Under the pieces are notes generated by a model. It saw only the letters and a list, made by a program, of their open reading frames with translations, was not told the DNA's origin and searched no databases. Of a stretch of 64,000 nt of DNA, positions 44,527 through 55,091 are shown piece by piece. The position numbers were made by a program, and so were the translations under genes. This DNA comes from Marivivens sp. LCG002 (GTDB lineage: Bacteria > Pseudomonadota > Alphaproteobacteria > Rhodobacterales > Rhodobacteraceae). Positions within the stretch are counted from its first letter, which is position 1. Every line of letters begins with the position of its first letter. The stretch covers positions 2,034,001 to 2,098,000 of the forward strand of contig NZ_CP127165.1 of the NCBI RefSeq assembly GCF_030264275.1, read 5' to 3'.

Positions 44527-44550
44527 GATCGGCTGACATTGGAAACGCAG

Positions 44551-44569
44551 GGGCGGCTATTGGCCGCCC
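44551..44569. terminator. Bidirectional hairpin between metF and the DUF2235 gene
   Basis: GGGCGGC / GCCGCCC with a five-base loop (TATTG), followed by a short T-tract, covers the end of the DUF2235 frame (stop at 44557). Confidence 0.65.
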
Positions 44570-45579
44570 TTTGCCGTTTCATGCACCCGTTCAGAGGGAT
44601 CAAACCCGATGATACGGCGACGGCGTCTGATGAAAATCTTGCCCCAGCCGCCCCAATTCCCGACCGAGGGTGCACTCGGGTCTTGGGGGAAGCGGATACG
44701 CCACCCCTCGGGAAGGTGCATCCCCGCCTCTTCAAGCCGTTCAAGCATCCAGACGAGCGGAATATTCGCGAGCGGTCGGGCGGCGTCGTGACCGCCGAGT
44801 TGCCCGCCGATATCCCCGTGAGTGCCTTTGAACCAGACCTGTTCGACGTGGCTCGCCTCGGCCCCTCTGGTGTCCCAGAGTTCGGGCTCATAGGCGGCGC
44901 GGGTTTCATCCATCGCAAGCGCATGGAAACCGCACGCGACATGGGGCCCGATGTTGTGGTCATGAAAGCTTTGGGCTTCGGGAACAAACCGCGAGACGAT
45001 CGGCCATTTGAGACCAAGCGCCTTGACCGTATCCCAAACGCCGATCGCATCGATTTTGGTTTGGGGATAGCAATAGAGCTCTCGGAATTTCTGCACATGC
45101 GGATTGTCGCGCCCCAAACGGTAATAGCGATAGGCAAGTTCGACATTGCGTGCAGTGGCCTGCGTATTCCGCAAAAGCCCGATCCGTCCGATGATCCCCG
45201 CAAGGGATCGCACCGCAAAGGCGCCGCGCGAATAGCCGATGAGGATGATCCGATCCCCTTCGTGATAGCGCGAGGCAAGCACCCCATAGGCACGGCGGAT
45301 TTGCTGGTTGATGCCTTTGCCCGTCATCACGTCATAGGCGCTCCGCCAGTCGCGCCACTGAATGCCCGCCTCGTAATACACCGTAAGGTTCGAGGTGCGG
45401 CCCGCCTCGCTCAGGAGCTTGAATGTCTGGCCTGCATTGGTTTCGCGGCCCCGCTCAAGGCTCGACATCGTGCCGTCGAGGATCACGACATGAAGTGCGG
45501 GACCGCGTCGACGCTGGCCCCCATCTTCATGCCGCGGACGACGGCGGAAAACCGAAAGAAGCCAGTCAGAAAGAGCCAC
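44557..45579 (-). CDS. DUF2235 alpha/beta hydrolase
   Basis: A 340-residue protein of the DUF2235 family, which includes T6SS phospholipase effectors of the Tle1 type. Residues from about 30 (V-I-L-D-G-T) start the alpha/beta hydrolase fold. The nucleophile elbow G-Y-S-R-G-A-F near 115 is typical, followed by I-D-A-I-G-V-W-D-T near 180 and K-G-T-H-G-D-I-G-G near 260. No signal peptide, T6SS gene or immunity gene is nearby, so a housekeeping esterase is as likely as an effector. Confidence 0.85.
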   Translation of the reverse strand: MALSDWLLSVFRRRPRHEDGGQRRRGPALHVVILDGTMSSLERGRETNAGQTFKLLSEAGRTSNLTVYYEAGIQWRDWRSAYDVMTGKGINQQIRRAYGVLASRYHEGDRIILIGYSRGAFAVRSLAGIIGRIGLLRNTQATARNVELAYRYYRLGRDNPHVQKFRELYCYPQTKIDAIGVWDTVKALGLKWPIVSRFVPEAQSFHDHNIGPHVACGFHALAMDETRAAYEPELWDTRGAEASHVEQVWFKGTHGDIGGQLGGHDAARPLANIPLVWMLERLEEAGMHLPEGWRIRFPQDPSAPSVGNWGGWGKIFIRRRRRIIGFDPSERVHETAKGGQ

Positions 45580-45848
45580 AAGCGCCTCTTGTCGGCATTG
45601 GAGGGTTGAATCTCGACAAAGACACTTTGTCCTCTAATCCACTTTGGTTTGAAATGTCGTTTACGCACAACATGCTAAGATAATATGCTCCAACCGTAAC
45701 GCCAGAGTTATCGGTGTCCAGCAAGAAGCACTGATCGTTGCGGCAGTTTCGCAATTACGGGCGAAATCCCTTTACAACCGATCTCAAAGGCCTTTTCCTT
45801 CGCGATCCTGCGCGTTATCTGATCGCGACCAGAAAAAGGATCATGACA

Positions 45849-48755
45849 ATGGCGATGGAAAAGACATTTAACGCGGCCGAAGCCGAGGACCGTCTTTACA
45901 AGGCTTGGGAAGAAGCTGGCTGCTTCAAGGCGGGCGCGAATGCGTCGCGGAGCGAAACCTTTACCATCATGATCCCTCCGCCGAACGTGACGGGTGCGCT
46001 CCACGTGGGCCACGCCTTCAACAACACGCTTCAGGATATCCTCGTCCGCTGGCACCGCATGCGGGGCTTCGACACGCTCTGGCAGCCAGGTCAGGACCAC
46101 GCAGGGATTGCAACCCAGCTTCAGGTCGAAAAGATGCTCGCCTCGACCGGCCAGCCGGGGCGCCGCGATCTGGGGCGCGAAGCGTTCCTCGGCAAAGTCT
46201 GGGAATGGAAACAGCAATACGGCAGCACGATCATCAGCCAGCTCAAGCGCCTTGGCTCTTCGTGCGACTGGTCGCGCAATGCCTTCACCATGTCGGGCGC
46301 TCCGAATGCGCCCGAAGGCGAGGAAGGCAACTTCCACGATGCCGTAATCAAGGTTTTTGTCGATCTCTACAACAAGGGCTTCATCTATCGCGGCAAGCGA
46401 CTGGTGAACTGGGACCCGCATTTCGAAACCGCAATCTCGGATCTCGAAGTCGAGAACATCGAGACCGATGGTTTCATGTGGCACTTCAAATACCCGCTCG
46501 CGAACGGGGCGACCTATACCTATGTCGAAAAGGACGAGGACGGGAACGTTATCCTGACCGAAGAGCGCGATTACATTTCGATCGCGACCACCCGCCCCGA
46601 AACCATGCTTGGGGACGGTGCGGTTGCGGTCCATCCCGATGACGAGCGTTACAAGCCGATCGTCGGAATGCTCTGCGAAATTCCCGTTGGTCCAAAAGAA
46701 CAGCGCCGCCTTATCCCCATCATCACCGATGAATATCCCGACATGACCTTTGGTTCGGGCGCGGTGAAGATCACAGGTGCGCACGACTTCAACGACCACG
46801 GCGTCGCCAACCGTAATGCGATCCCGCAATACCGCCTTATGGATACCCGCGCTCGGATGCGTGCGGACGGTGCCCCCTATGCAGAAGAGGCCGCCAAAGC
46901 TGCCGAATACGCGGGCGGCAAGGAATTCACCGTTCAGGAGATCGACGCGATCAACCTCGTTCCCGAAGAATACCGCGGTCTTGACCGCTATGAGGCGCGT
47001 AAACTGGTTGTCGAAAACATCATCGCAGAAGGTCTTGCCGTTATGACCCGCGCGGATGACCCGCGCCTCGGCAAAGCCGCTGTCAAAGAAGATGAAGAAG
47101 GCGCAGACGCGCTTGTCCCGCTGATCGAAGCCAAGAAAATCATGCAGCCCTTCGGCGACCGCTCGAAGGTGGTGATCGAGCCGATGCTTACCGATCAGTG
47201 GTTCGTCGAGACCACCAAGATCGTCGGCAAGGCGCTCGATGCCGTTCGCACGGGCAAGACCAAGATCATGCCTGAATCGGGCGAAAAGACCTATTACCAT
47301 TGGCTCGAGAACATCGAACCCTGGTGCATCTCGCGCCAACTGTGGTGGGGTCACCAGATCCCTGTGTGGTATGACGCCGAAGGCAACCACTATTGCGCCC
47401 CGACCGAGGCCGAAGCTGTCGCGATGTCGGGCGGCAAGTCGCTCACCCGCGACCCCGACGTTCTCGATACATGGTTCTCGTCGGGTCTGTGGCCCATCGG
47501 CACCCTCGGCTGGCCGAACTGGGACGAAAGCACGTCGAAGTATTTCCCGACCGATGTTCTTATCACGGGGCAGGACATCCTGTTCTTCTGGGTTGCGCGC
47601 ATGATGATGATGCAGCTTGCCGTCGTGGACGAAATCCCGTTCCACACGGTGTATTTGCACGACCTCGTCCGCGACGAGAAGGGCAAGAAGATGTCCAAAA
47701 CCACGGGCAACGTTATCGACCCGCTCGAAATCATCGACGAATTCGGGGCCGATGCCCTGCGTTTCACTAACGCGGCGATGGCCTCCATCGGCGGCGTGCT
47801 CAAGCTCTCCAAGGAGCGCATCACCGGCTACCGCAACTTTGGCACCAAGCTTTGGAACGCGTCCCGCTTTGCCGAAATGAACGGCGCGATTCATGGCGCG
47901 AGCGAAGTTCCCGTTGCGACCCAGACCGTGAACAAATGGATCATCGGGGAAACCGCTCGCGTGCGCGAAGTGGTCGACAGCGCGCTGGAGCAGTATCGCT
48001 TCAACGATGCCGCGCTCGGGCTCTATGCCTTTGTCTGGGGCAAGGTCTGCGACTGGTATGTCGAATTTTCCAAGCCGCTCATCATGGACGGCGACGAGGC
48101 GACCAAGCTCGAAACCCAAAAGGTCATGGGCTGGGTCATCGACCAGTGTTTGATCATGCTGCACCCTGTCATGCCCTTCATCACCGAAGAGCTCTGGGGC
48201 ACGCTTGCCGATCGGTCCAAGATGCTCGTTCATGCCGATTGGCCGACCTATACCTCGGCCGATCTGGTGGACCCTGCAGCCGATGCCGAGATGAACTGGA
48301 CCATCTCGCTCATCGAAGGCATTCGCTCGGCTCGCGCCCAGATGAACGTGCCTGCTGGACTTTATGTGCCGGTGGTCATGCAAGAGGCTGATGCAAACAC
48401 AAAATCGGCGCTCGCCAACAACGAAACGCTGATCAAACGTTTGGCCCGTATCGGCGACATCACCGAAGCCGCCGAAGCCCCCAAAGGCTCGATCACGATC
48501 CCGACGGCGGGCGCGACCTTTGCCCTGCCCTTGGCCGCGATCATCGACGTGGATGCCGAAAAGGCCCGCATCGAAAAGGTTCTGGGCAAGCTGCAAAAGG
48601 AACTCGGCGGCCTTCGTGGCCGTTTGAACAACCCCAAATTCGTCGAAAGCGCGCCCGAAGAGGTGATCGAAGAAACCAAGGGCAATCTCGCGCTTCGCGA
48701 AGAAGAGGAAACCCAGCTCAAGACCGCTCTCGCACGTTTGCAAGAGATCGGCTGA
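45849..48755 (+). CDS. valS: Valyl-tRNA synthetase
   Basis: A class I synthetase of about 968 residues. The HIGH motif is [14 protein letters not shown] near residue 45, the KMSKS motif reads K-M-S-K-T near 615, and the connective editing domain (about 200-380) and C-terminal coiled-coil arm (about 905-968) are visible. The AAGGA at 45836-45840 best supports the ATG at 45849; ATG 45843 is also possible. A long open frame on the opposite strand is a shadow of this gene. Confidence 0.97.
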   Translation: MAMEKTFNAAEAEDRLYKAWEEAGCFKAGANASRSETFTIMIPPPNVTGALHVGHAFNNTLQDILVRWHRMRGFDTLWQPGQDHAGIATQLQVEKMLASTGQPGRRDLGREAFLGKVWEWKQQYGSTIISQLKRLGSSCDWSRNAFTMSGAPNAPEGEEGNFHDAVIKVFVDLYNKGFIYRGKRLVNWDPHFETAISDLEVENIETDGFMWHFKYPLANGATYTYVEKDEDGNVILTEERDYISIATTRPETMLGDGAVAVHPDDERYKPIVGMLCEIPVGPKEQRRLIPIITDEYPDMTFGSGAVKITGAHDFNDHGVANRNAIPQYRLMDTRARMRADGAPYAEEAAKAAEYAGGKEFTVQEIDAINLVPEEYRGLDRYEARKLVVENIIAEGLAVMTRADDPRLGKAAVKEDEEGADALVPLIEAKKIMQPFGDRSKVVIEPMLTDQWFVETTKIVGKALDAVRTGKTKIMPESGEKTYYHWLENIEPWCISRQLWWGHQIPVWYDAEGNHYCAPTEAEAVAMSGGKSLTRDPDVLDTWFSSGLWPIGTLGWPNWDESTSKYFPTDVLITGQDILFFWVARMMMMQLAVVDEIPFHTVYLHDLVRDEKGKKMSKTTGNVIDPLEIIDEFGADALRFTNAAMASIGGVLKLSKERITGYRNFGTKLWNASRFAEMNGAIHGASEVPVATQTVNKWIIGETARVREVVDSALEQYRFNDAALGLYAFVWGKVCDWYVEFSKPLIMDGDEATKLETQKVMGWVIDQCLIMLHPVMPFITEELWGTLADRSKMLVHADWPTYTSADLVDPAADAEMNWTISLIEGIRSARAQMNVPAGLYVPVVMQEADANTKSALANNETLIKRLARIGDITEAAEAPKGSITIPTAGATFALPLAAIIDVDAEKARIEKVLGKLQKELGGLRGRLNNPKFVESAPEEVIEETKGNLALREEEETQLKTALARLQEIG

Positions 48756-48790
48756 CGCTGGAAACCCGTTTGGGAACAGACTAGAGTTTG

Positions 48791-48819
48791 CGGGCGCGGG
48801 AGACTTTCCGCGCCCGTTT
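48791..48819 (+). terminator. Terminator-like hairpin after valS
   Basis: CGGGCGCGG pairs with CCGCGCCCG around an eight-base loop and is followed by TTTCC. It lies between valS and the aminotransferase gene. Confidence 0.65.
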
Positions 48820-48836
48820 CCATTTGCGAGGACCCC

Positions 48837-49946
48837 ATGAGCCAAGACCCGCGCCTGACTGCTCTTGCTGCCACTTTGCCGTCGATGGTGCCTTTTGTCG
48901 GGCCAGAGGAACAGGAGCGCAACGCGGGCAAACCGTTTCGTGCACGCCTTGGTGCGAATGAATCCGTCTTTGGTCCCTCGCCCAAGGCTATCGCCGCGAT
49001 GCAGGCCGAGGCTGCCCAGACATGGAAATACGGCGACCCCACTTCGTTTGATCTGCGCAATGCCATCGCCGATCTTCAAGGCGTTGGACCCGAGAACATC
49101 ATGGTCGGCGAAGGGATCGACACGCTCCTTGGCGTGCTTGTGCGGCTCTTTGTGGCACAAGGCGATGCGGTTGTGACCTCGGACGGCGCCTATCCGACGT
49201 TCAACTATCACGTCGCGGGCTTTGGCGGCATCCTGCACAAAGTGCCCTATACCGGCGATTTCGAAGACCCTGCCCGCCTTATCGCCAAGGCAAAGGAAAC
49301 CTCGGCCAAGCTGGTCTATATCGCGAACCCCGACAATCCGATGGGCACGGTGCATACGCCCGAGGCAATCGAAAAGATGGTCACCGAAGTGCCCGATGGG
49401 TGCCTTATGGTGCTGGACGAGGCCTATGCCGACTTTCTCGATGAGGCGCAGATCCCGCGCATTCGGGCCGAAAACGCCAAAGTGATCCGTTTCCGCACAT
49501 TCTCCAAGGCGCATGGTCTTGCGGGTGCGCGGGTTGGTTATGCCCTCGGCAGCGCCGAAATCATCAATGCTTTCAACAAAGTGCGCAACCACTTCGGGAT
49601 GGCGCGCATCTCGCAAGCGGGTGCGCTCGCTGCCGTTCAGGACCGCGCATGGCTCGCCCATGTCAAATCCGAGGTCGCCGCAGCCCGCGACAGGATTGCA
49701 AAGATCGCAGCCGAGAACGGCCTTGAGGTCGTGCCGTCCGCGACGAACTTTGTCGCAGTCGACTGCGGCGGGGACGGTGTCTTTGCCAGAAAGGTGCTGC
49801 AGGCTCTGGTCGCGCGGGGTGTCTTTGTCCGAATGCCATTCGTCGCCCCGCAGGACCGCTGCATCCGCGTGAGCTGCGGCCGGCCCGAGGACCTCGACGT
49901 ATTGGCCGAAGTCCTCCCAATGGCGCTTGCCGAAGCCCGCGCCTAG
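48837..49946 (+). CDS. HisC-like class I/II PLP aminotransferase
   Basis: A 369-residue fold-type I aminotransferase close to histidinol-phosphate aminotransferases. It has R-L-G-A-N-E-S near residue 38, P-D-N-P-M-G-T near 164, the D-E-A-Y-A-D pattern near 195 and the PLP lysine in T-F-S-K-A-H-G-L-A-G-A-R near 224. The substrate could be histidinol phosphate or an aromatic amino acid. Its 3' end overlaps a convergent aminotransferase gene by 4 bp. Confidence 0.88.
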   Translation: MSQDPRLTALAATLPSMVPFVGPEEQERNAGKPFRARLGANESVFGPSPKAIAAMQAEAAQTWKYGDPTSFDLRNAIADLQGVGPENIMVGEGIDTLLGVLVRLFVAQGDAVVTSDGAYPTFNYHVAGFGGILHKVPYTGDFEDPARLIAKAKETSAKLVYIANPDNPMGTVHTPEAIEKMVTEVPDGCLMVLDEAYADFLDEAQIPRIRAENAKVIRFRTFSKAHGLAGARVGYALGSAEIINAFNKVRNHFGMARISQAGALAAVQDRAWLAHVKSEVAAARDRIAKIAAENGLEVVPSATNFVAVDCGGDGVFARKVLQALVARGVFVRMPFVAPQDRCIRVSCGRPEDLDVLAEVLPMALAEARA

Positions 49947-51127
49947 CGCGCTTTGGAGATGACCGTTGCAGCGGCGGCCAATGCGCCGTCGCCGTGCGGG
50001 ATGCTGAGCGCCTTGAGGCCCGCGTCGATCACCCCCAGAACCCCAAGGATACCGTGGGCATTCACATGGCCCATGTGGCCGATGCGGAAATAGGCTGAAG
50101 GCGGGGTCCGTCCGAGACCGATCCCGAGCGTTACGCCGCACATGGTCTCGCACCAGTCGCGCAGACGGTCGCCATCCTCACCGCCAAGATAGATCGAGGT
50201 CACGGCATGGCTTCGCTCGCTCGGGTTCTTCATATTGAGCTTCATCGCGCCGCCCTGCCCCCAAGCATCGACCGCCGCCCAGATGGCGCGGACAAGCGTC
50301 TCGTGGCGATCCCAGATCGCCTCCATGCCTTCTGCCTTGATCAGATCAAGCGCGGCCCGAAGCGCATAGAGATGATGCGTCGGGGCGGTGCCGTCGAAAT
50401 ACTGATAGAACTCGGCGGGATTGATGCGCAGCGCCCAGTCCCAATAGGGGCTGACGTCGTTCAACCGCGCCCGCGCCGCTTTGGCTTTGTCGTTGAGCCA
50501 GATCAGACCGACACCCGCAGGGGCCATAAGGCCCTTTTGGCTTGCCGAGATCATGATATCGACACCCCAATTGTCCATTTCGAACCTGTCACACCCCAAG
50601 GATGCGATGCAGTCCACAAGGAAAAGAGCGTCGTGACCCGCAGCATCGATCGCCCTGCGGATGGCCGCAACATCGGATTTGGCAGAGGTCGAGGTATCGA
50701 CATGACAGATCAGAACCGCCTTGATGGCACCCTCTTTATCGGCAGCCAAAATCTCGCGGGTGCGCTCGGGATCGACGACCGACTCCTGTCCGAAATCCTC
50801 GATCTGGACATCAAGACCGAGCGTCTGTGCCGCCGCGCTCCAACCGATCCCGAACCGTCCACATGCCAGCACAAGCACCTTGTCGCCACGCGAAACACTA
50901 TTGGCCAGCGCAGCTTCCCACATGCCGTGCCCGTTGGTGATATAGATACCGACATCGCCATTGGTTCCCGCAACATATTTCAGGTCGGGAATGATCGTGT
51001 CGGTGATCTCGTGCAGCTCGCCCGTATAAATATTCGGCGACGCCCTGCTCATCGCCCGTATCACCGCCTCGGGGGTGACGGATGGACCAGGAATTGCAAG
51101 ATACGAGCGACCATTGGCGACCGGCAT
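49943..51127 (-). CDS. Class V aminotransferase (serine/alanine-glyoxylate family)
   Basis: A 394-residue PLP enzyme of the AGT family with the N-terminal I-P-G-P-S-V-T-P (residue 12) and the cofactor lysine in S-A-S-Q-K-G-L near 199. The T-N-G-H-G-M-W-E-A phosphate-binding loop (near 65) fits serine-glyoxylate aminotransferases. Roles in serine cycle, photorespiration-like glyoxylate recycling or ureide breakdown are all possible; the exact substrate is not fixed. Confidence 0.9.
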   Translation of the reverse strand: MPVANGRSYLAIPGPSVTPEAVIRAMSRASPNIYTGELHEITDTIIPDLKYVAGTNGDVGIYITNGHGMWEAALANSVSRGDKVLVLACGRFGIGWSAAAQTLGLDVQIEDFGQESVVDPERTREILAADKEGAIKAVLICHVDTSTSAKSDVAAIRRAIDAAGHDALFLVDCIASLGCDRFEMDNWGVDIMISASQKGLMAPAGVGLIWLNDKAKAARARLNDVSPYWDWALRINPAEFYQYFDGTAPTHHLYALRAALDLIKAEGMEAIWDRHETLVRAIWAAVDAWGQGGAMKLNMKNPSERSHAVTSIYLGGEDGDRLRDWCETMCGVTLGIGLGRTPPSAYFRIGHMGHVNAHGILGVLGVIDAGLKALSIPHGDGALAAAATVISKAR

Positions 51128-51255
51128 GGATTTGTCCTTTTGATCAAAATTGACCTGACATTATTCTTCTTGGGGCCGAGGTCAACGGGCCACGACTTGC
51201 CCTTGGCCCCCCAAAACCGCTAGACCAAGACGACCAAAGCCAAAGGACCCTCCAA

Positions 51256-53034
51256 GTGAGCGACGCCGCGCCCCAAGTTTCCGATCCCGATGTCTCCATG
51301 GGCCGCCTCGTCCGCTGGCTTTGGCAGGGTTATCTTAGAACCCAAAAGCTCTGGCTCGGCTCTGCGGTCTTTTTCATGGCACTCGAAGGATCGATGCTCG
51401 GCCTGATCAGCCTTGTCATGAAGCCGATGTTCGACAGCGTCTTTGTGGGCGGCAATGCCTCGGCCATCTGGCCTGTCGGCGTTGCCATCCTGATCATCTT
51501 TTGCACAAGGGCCGTCGCCTCTGTTGGGCAACACGTGCTTTTGACCCGCGTGAGCGAGCGCGCTGCCGCAGATATCCGGCTCGGACTTCTCGGGCACCTG
51601 ATGAAACTCGACAGCACCTTTCACCAATCGAACCCGCCAGGATATTTGATCGAACGCGTCCAAGGCGATGTTCAGGCCATCAATCAGGTCTGGACCAATC
51701 TCGCCACGGGAATCGGGCGCGATTTCATTGCAGTGATCTGGCTCTTCGGTGTTGCACTCTGGATCGACTGGAAATGGACGCTTGGCGCGCTGATCGGTAT
51801 TCCTGTCCTGCTGCTTCCCTCGCTCCTCGCCCAAGGCTTTGTTCGCGTCAAAGCCCGCCAAGCCCGCGAGGTTTCAGGTAAAATGTCGACCCGCCTCGAC
51901 GAGGTCTTCCACGGGATCAATCCGATCAAACTGAACGCGCTCGAGGACTATCAATCGGCGCGTTACGGCGCATTGGCAAACGAGCGCGTCGATACCGAAG
52001 TCAAAAGCGCCTTGGGCCAAGCCGCGATCCCCGGCCTTATCGATGTCATGACGGGCGTCGGATTTCTCTTTGTCCTCTTCTATGGCGGCACCCAGATCAT
52101 CGAAGGGTCGAAAACCGTCGGTGAATTCATGTCCTTTTTCACCGCCATGGCGCTGGCGTTCGAGCCGTTGCGGCGTCTGGGGTCGATCTCGGGCCTTGCC
52201 CAAGCGGCGGGCGCCTCGATCGAACGGGTGATGCAGATCTTTGACACCCATCCGACCCTTCTGTCTCCGCCCAGCCCGAAACCAGCGCCCAAAGACGCGC
52301 CCGAAATCATCCTCAGCGATGTCGAACTGGCCTATGACGATCTACCTGTTTTGCGCGGCGCCAGTTTCGTGGCAGAGGCCGGCAAGACCACGGCCCTTGT
52401 CGGCGCTTCGGGTGCAGGCAAGAGCACGATCTTCAACGTGCTGACCCGCCTCGTCGACGCAAAGGGAGGGGAGGTCACAATCGGCGGCACCGCGAATACC
52501 GAGATGGCCTTGGGGGATTTGCGTGGTCTTTTTTCGGTCGTCACCCAAGATGCGGCGCTCTTTGACGAAACCCTGCGCGAGAATATCACTTTGGGCCGCG
52601 CCGTCGACGAGGATCATCTTCGCGCCACACTCGATGCGGCTCATGTGAGCGACTTTCTTCCCCGTCTGCCCAATGGTCTCGACAGTCCCGCAGGACCGCG
52701 CGGTTCCAACCTCTCGGGCGGGCAAAGACAGCGCGTTGCCATAGCCCGCGCGCTCCTGCGCGACACTCCGATCCTGCTCCTCGACGAGGCGACCTCGGCG
52801 CTCGACACGAAGTCCGAGGCCATCGTTCAGGAGGCCTTGGAACAGCTCTCCAAAGGGCGCACCACTTTGGTGATCGCGCACCGCCTTTCCACCGTGCGCA
52901 AAGCCGACAAGATCGTGGTGATGGATAAAGGCATCGTCGTCGATCAAGGCACCCACGAGGAACTCCTCGAGCGGGGTGGAATTTATGCCGATCTCTATCG
53001 GATGCAGTTTGAACAGGACGACGAACGACCCTAA
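51256..53034 (+). CDS. MsbA-like ABC exporter (fused TMD-NBD)
   Basis: A 592-residue half-transporter. Six hydrophobic segments (about 30-310) precede the ATPase domain with Walker A G-A-S-G-A-G-K-S-T near 385, signature L-S-G-G-Q-R-Q-R near 490, Walker B I-L-L-L-D-E-A near 510 and H-loop I-A-H-R-L near 542. It resembles lipid A flippases (MsbA) and related lipid/drug exporters. The GTG at 51256 has an AAGGA upstream. It is followed closely by ygfZ. Confidence 0.9.
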   Translation: MSDAAPQVSDPDVSMGRLVRWLWQGYLRTQKLWLGSAVFFMALEGSMLGLISLVMKPMFDSVFVGGNASAIWPVGVAILIIFCTRAVASVGQHVLLTRVSERAAADIRLGLLGHLMKLDSTFHQSNPPGYLIERVQGDVQAINQVWTNLATGIGRDFIAVIWLFGVALWIDWKWTLGALIGIPVLLLPSLLAQGFVRVKARQAREVSGKMSTRLDEVFHGINPIKLNALEDYQSARYGALANERVDTEVKSALGQAAIPGLIDVMTGVGFLFVLFYGGTQIIEGSKTVGEFMSFFTAMALAFEPLRRLGSISGLAQAAGASIERVMQIFDTHPTLLSPPSPKPAPKDAPEIILSDVELAYDDLPVLRGASFVAEAGKTTALVGASGAGKSTIFNVLTRLVDAKGGEVTIGGTANTEMALGDLRGLFSVVTQDAALFDETLRENITLGRAVDEDHLRATLDAAHVSDFLPRLPNGLDSPAGPRGSNLSGGQRQRVAIARALLRDTPILLLDEATSALDTKSEAIVQEALEQLSKGRTTLVIAHRLSTVRKADKIVVMDKGIVVDQGTHEELLERGGIYADLYRMQFEQDDERP

Positions 53035-53059
53035 ATAAGTCCCAACCAAGGAGCATTCC

Positions 53060-53797
53060 ATGAACAACCGCGTCGTTCTCTCGGTCAAAGGATCGGATCG
53101 TCACAGCTTTCTACAAGGTCTCGTGACCAACGATGTCAAACGGGCTCGGGACGGGATCATCTATACTGCGCTTCTGACCCCCCAAGGCAAACTGATCACT
53201 GATTTCTTTGTGGTAGGACAAGAGGATGCGCTTTTGATCGACGTGGCGGCAGAAACCGCTCCGACGCTCTTCCAGCGCCTCTCGATGTATAAATTGCGCG
53301 CGGACGTGCAAATCACCGAGACCGAGCTTGTCGTTTCGACGGGTCTAGGTGCGATGCCGGATGAAGCGGTGATCGACCCTCGCGGTCCGCAGATGGGCTG
53401 GCGATACTATGGCCAAAACGGCATCGGCCAAGATATCGACTGGGACGCCCAGCGCGTGGCGCACGGCATCCCCGAACTCGGACGAGAGTTGAACAGCGAA
53501 AGCTACATCCTCGAAATGGGCTTCGAGCGTTTGAACGGCGTGGACTTCAAAAAGGGGTGCTATGTCGGCCAAGAGGTCACGGCCCGCATGAAGCACAAAA
53601 CCGAGCTGCGCAAAGGACTGCGCCGCATCACCCTCTCGGAGCAGGTGGTCGAGGGAACCCCGATCCACAGCGGCGAAAAAGAAGCGGGCACGGTTCACAC
53701 CGTTTCGGGGGGAGAGGCGCTTGCCTATCTTCGCTTCGATCGCATCTCGGACGACATGACCGCAGGGGCAGCCCGCGTCACCGTCCTTCCTGAATGA
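53060..53797 (+). CDS. ygfZ: Folate-binding protein YgfZ
   Basis: A 245-residue GcvT-like protein that helps maintain iron-sulfur clusters. The signature K-G-C-Y-V-G-Q-E-V-T-A-R-M near residue 160 is complete. GGAG precedes the ATG. It probably shares a transcript with the upstream ABC exporter (25-bp gap). The stop is followed by the rpmB terminator on the other strand. Confidence 0.93.
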   Translation: MNNRVVLSVKGSDRHSFLQGLVTNDVKRARDGIIYTALLTPQGKLITDFFVVGQEDALLIDVAAETAPTLFQRLSMYKLRADVQITETELVVSTGLGAMPDEAVIDPRGPQMGWRYYGQNGIGQDIDWDAQRVAHGIPELGRELNSESYILEMGFERLNGVDFKKGCYVGQEVTARMKHKTELRKGLRRITLSEQVVEGTPIHSGEKEAGTVHTVSGGEALAYLRFDRISDDMTAGAARVTVLPE

Positions 53798-53825
53798 AAA
53801 AAGGCCCGACGAACCGTCGAGCCTT
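53797..53825 (-). terminator. Terminator of rpmB (shared with ygfZ)
   Basis: Read on the minus strand, AAGGCTCGACG pairs with CGTCGGGCCTT, with one mismatch, and is followed by TTTTTT. Confidence 0.85.
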
Positions 53826-53849
53826 AAAGATCAGCGATCAAACAAACGC

Positions 53850-54137
53850 TTATGCAGTTGCTTGAGCCTTTGCGATCAGCTTCTTGACCTTGAGTGCTTC
53901 GTTCGAAAGGTCAGCATCCTTTGCCTTGGCAAGGAACGCATCGAGGCCACCGCGGTGATCAACGGAACGCAGAGCGGCCGACGAAATGCGGAAGCGGAAC
54001 GAACGGCCCAGAACGTCGGACGAAAGAGTTACGTCCTGAAGGTTGGGCAGAAAACGACGACGGGTGCGGTTCTTAGCGTGGCTGACATTGTTGCCAGACA
54101 TCGGGCCTTTGCCGGTGAGTTCGCATTTACGCGACAT
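53850..54137 (-). CDS. rpmB: 50S ribosomal protein L28
   Basis: A 95-residue protein with S-R-K-C-E-L-T-G-K near the start and [14 protein letters not shown] near residue 16, the L28 core. Length suits the longer alphaproteobacterial form. It is monocistronic with its own terminator. Confidence 0.97.
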   Translation of the reverse strand: MSRKCELTGKGPMSGNNVSHAKNRTRRRFLPNLQDVTLSSDVLGRSFRFRISSAALRSVDHRGGLDAFLAKAKDADLSNEALKVKKLIAKAQATA

Positions 54138-54288
54138 GGTATCATCCTTTGTTATTAGTCCCGACCACCAGGGTCGGCTTGAGTTTTGAGACTACGAATA
54201 GCCAAACGGGGCGCGGCATGCCGAACCCAGTTCGAAGCGGCGGATAAGGGGATTCCGTCATTGCGTCAATGAAAAAAGGAGTTCGCGC

Positions 54289-55089
54289 TTATTTCACGGC
54301 CTTCGCGGCGCGGGCCATACGCTCCAGATCCGTTGCCCAAGACAGATGGCCGGTGCTTGCCGCTTTTGCCAGTCGGCCAAGATAAAGCGGCGAGCTTCGC
54401 CTGACGGAACGGTGCATCCCCGTCAATGCCGCAAGTGACGGCGGCGTGTTCACCGCTTCGCGCGTGATGATCGACGCCACTCCCGCCTTGGCCATGACTT
54501 CGGTCGCAGGATGGCCGCCCCCCATGACGCGCGCGATCCGCACCTTTGGAAACACGGCTTGGAGCATCCGTGCATGACGCAAATCGCGCGGACGCAATGT
54601 ATCGACAAGCATAACCCCGACCAGACCAGGGACCGCGCGCGAGGTCAGATCCCCAAGGTCGGGATCAAAGTCACCCGCATCCTCGTGGTAGCGCTTTTCA
54701 AAAGGCACGATCCTCGGATGGATCGAAAATTGGGGCGAAATGGCAAGAACGGCACGCGCTCCAACCGCCCTTGCAAAGCGGAACGCCCCATAGCCTCCCA
54801 TGGAATAGCCGATCATTTGCACGGCATCATAGTTTGCTGCAATGCCGGCCATCAGCGCTTCGGCTGTCTCGGTCTCGCGGTTGATGAACCAATCGTTACG
54901 GGCCACACGGAGCGAAAGCTGATCGAACCCCGCCTCGGCAAAGGTCTTGGACGGATCGGGCGGATTGAAGCCCTTGCGGTCGGTCTGGCGGAAATCGAAG
55001 CTGACGATCAATCGGGAGCCGCCGTTCCGGACGTGATAGAGCCGAAGCCGCTCTCCCCCCCATATCAGCGCGTCTTCGGCTGTCATCAT
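54289..55089 (-). CDS. Alpha/beta hydrolase-fold protein downstream of meaB
   Basis: A 266-residue protein. The nucleophile elbow G-Y-S-M-G-G-Y-G (near 97) is typical of serine hydrolases/thioesterases. There is no signal peptide. It begins within a GTGA overlap with meaB: GTG 55095, ATG 55089 and ATG 55086 are alternative starts, and AAGGA eight bases upstream favours 55089. The substrate is unknown; co-transcription with meaB does not by itself fix a role in acyl-CoA metabolism. Confidence 0.8.
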   Translation of the reverse strand: MMTAEDALIWGGERLRLYHVRNGGSRLIVSFDFRQTDRKGFNPPDPSKTFAEAGFDQLSLRVARNDWFINRETETAEALMAGIAANYDAVQMIGYSMGGYGAFRFARAVGARAVLAISPQFSIHPRIVPFEKRYHEDAGDFDPDLGDLTSRAVPGLVGVMLVDTLRPRDLRHARMLQAVFPKVRIARVMGGGHPATEVMAKAGVASIITREAVNTPPSLAALTGMHRSVRRSSPLYLGRLAKAASTGHLSWATDLERMARAAKAVK

Positions 55090-55091
55090 GC

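Noticed and set aside
45580-45848. Extended N-terminus or separate gene upstream of valS
   Set aside because: The open frame there lacks a ribosome-binding site and does not match ValS; the family start is at 45849.
45708-50153. A 1481-codon open frame on the minus strand opposite valS and the aminotransferase gene
   Set aside because: It is the antisense shadow of two clear genes, has low-complexity composition and no domain, and arises from high GC codon bias.
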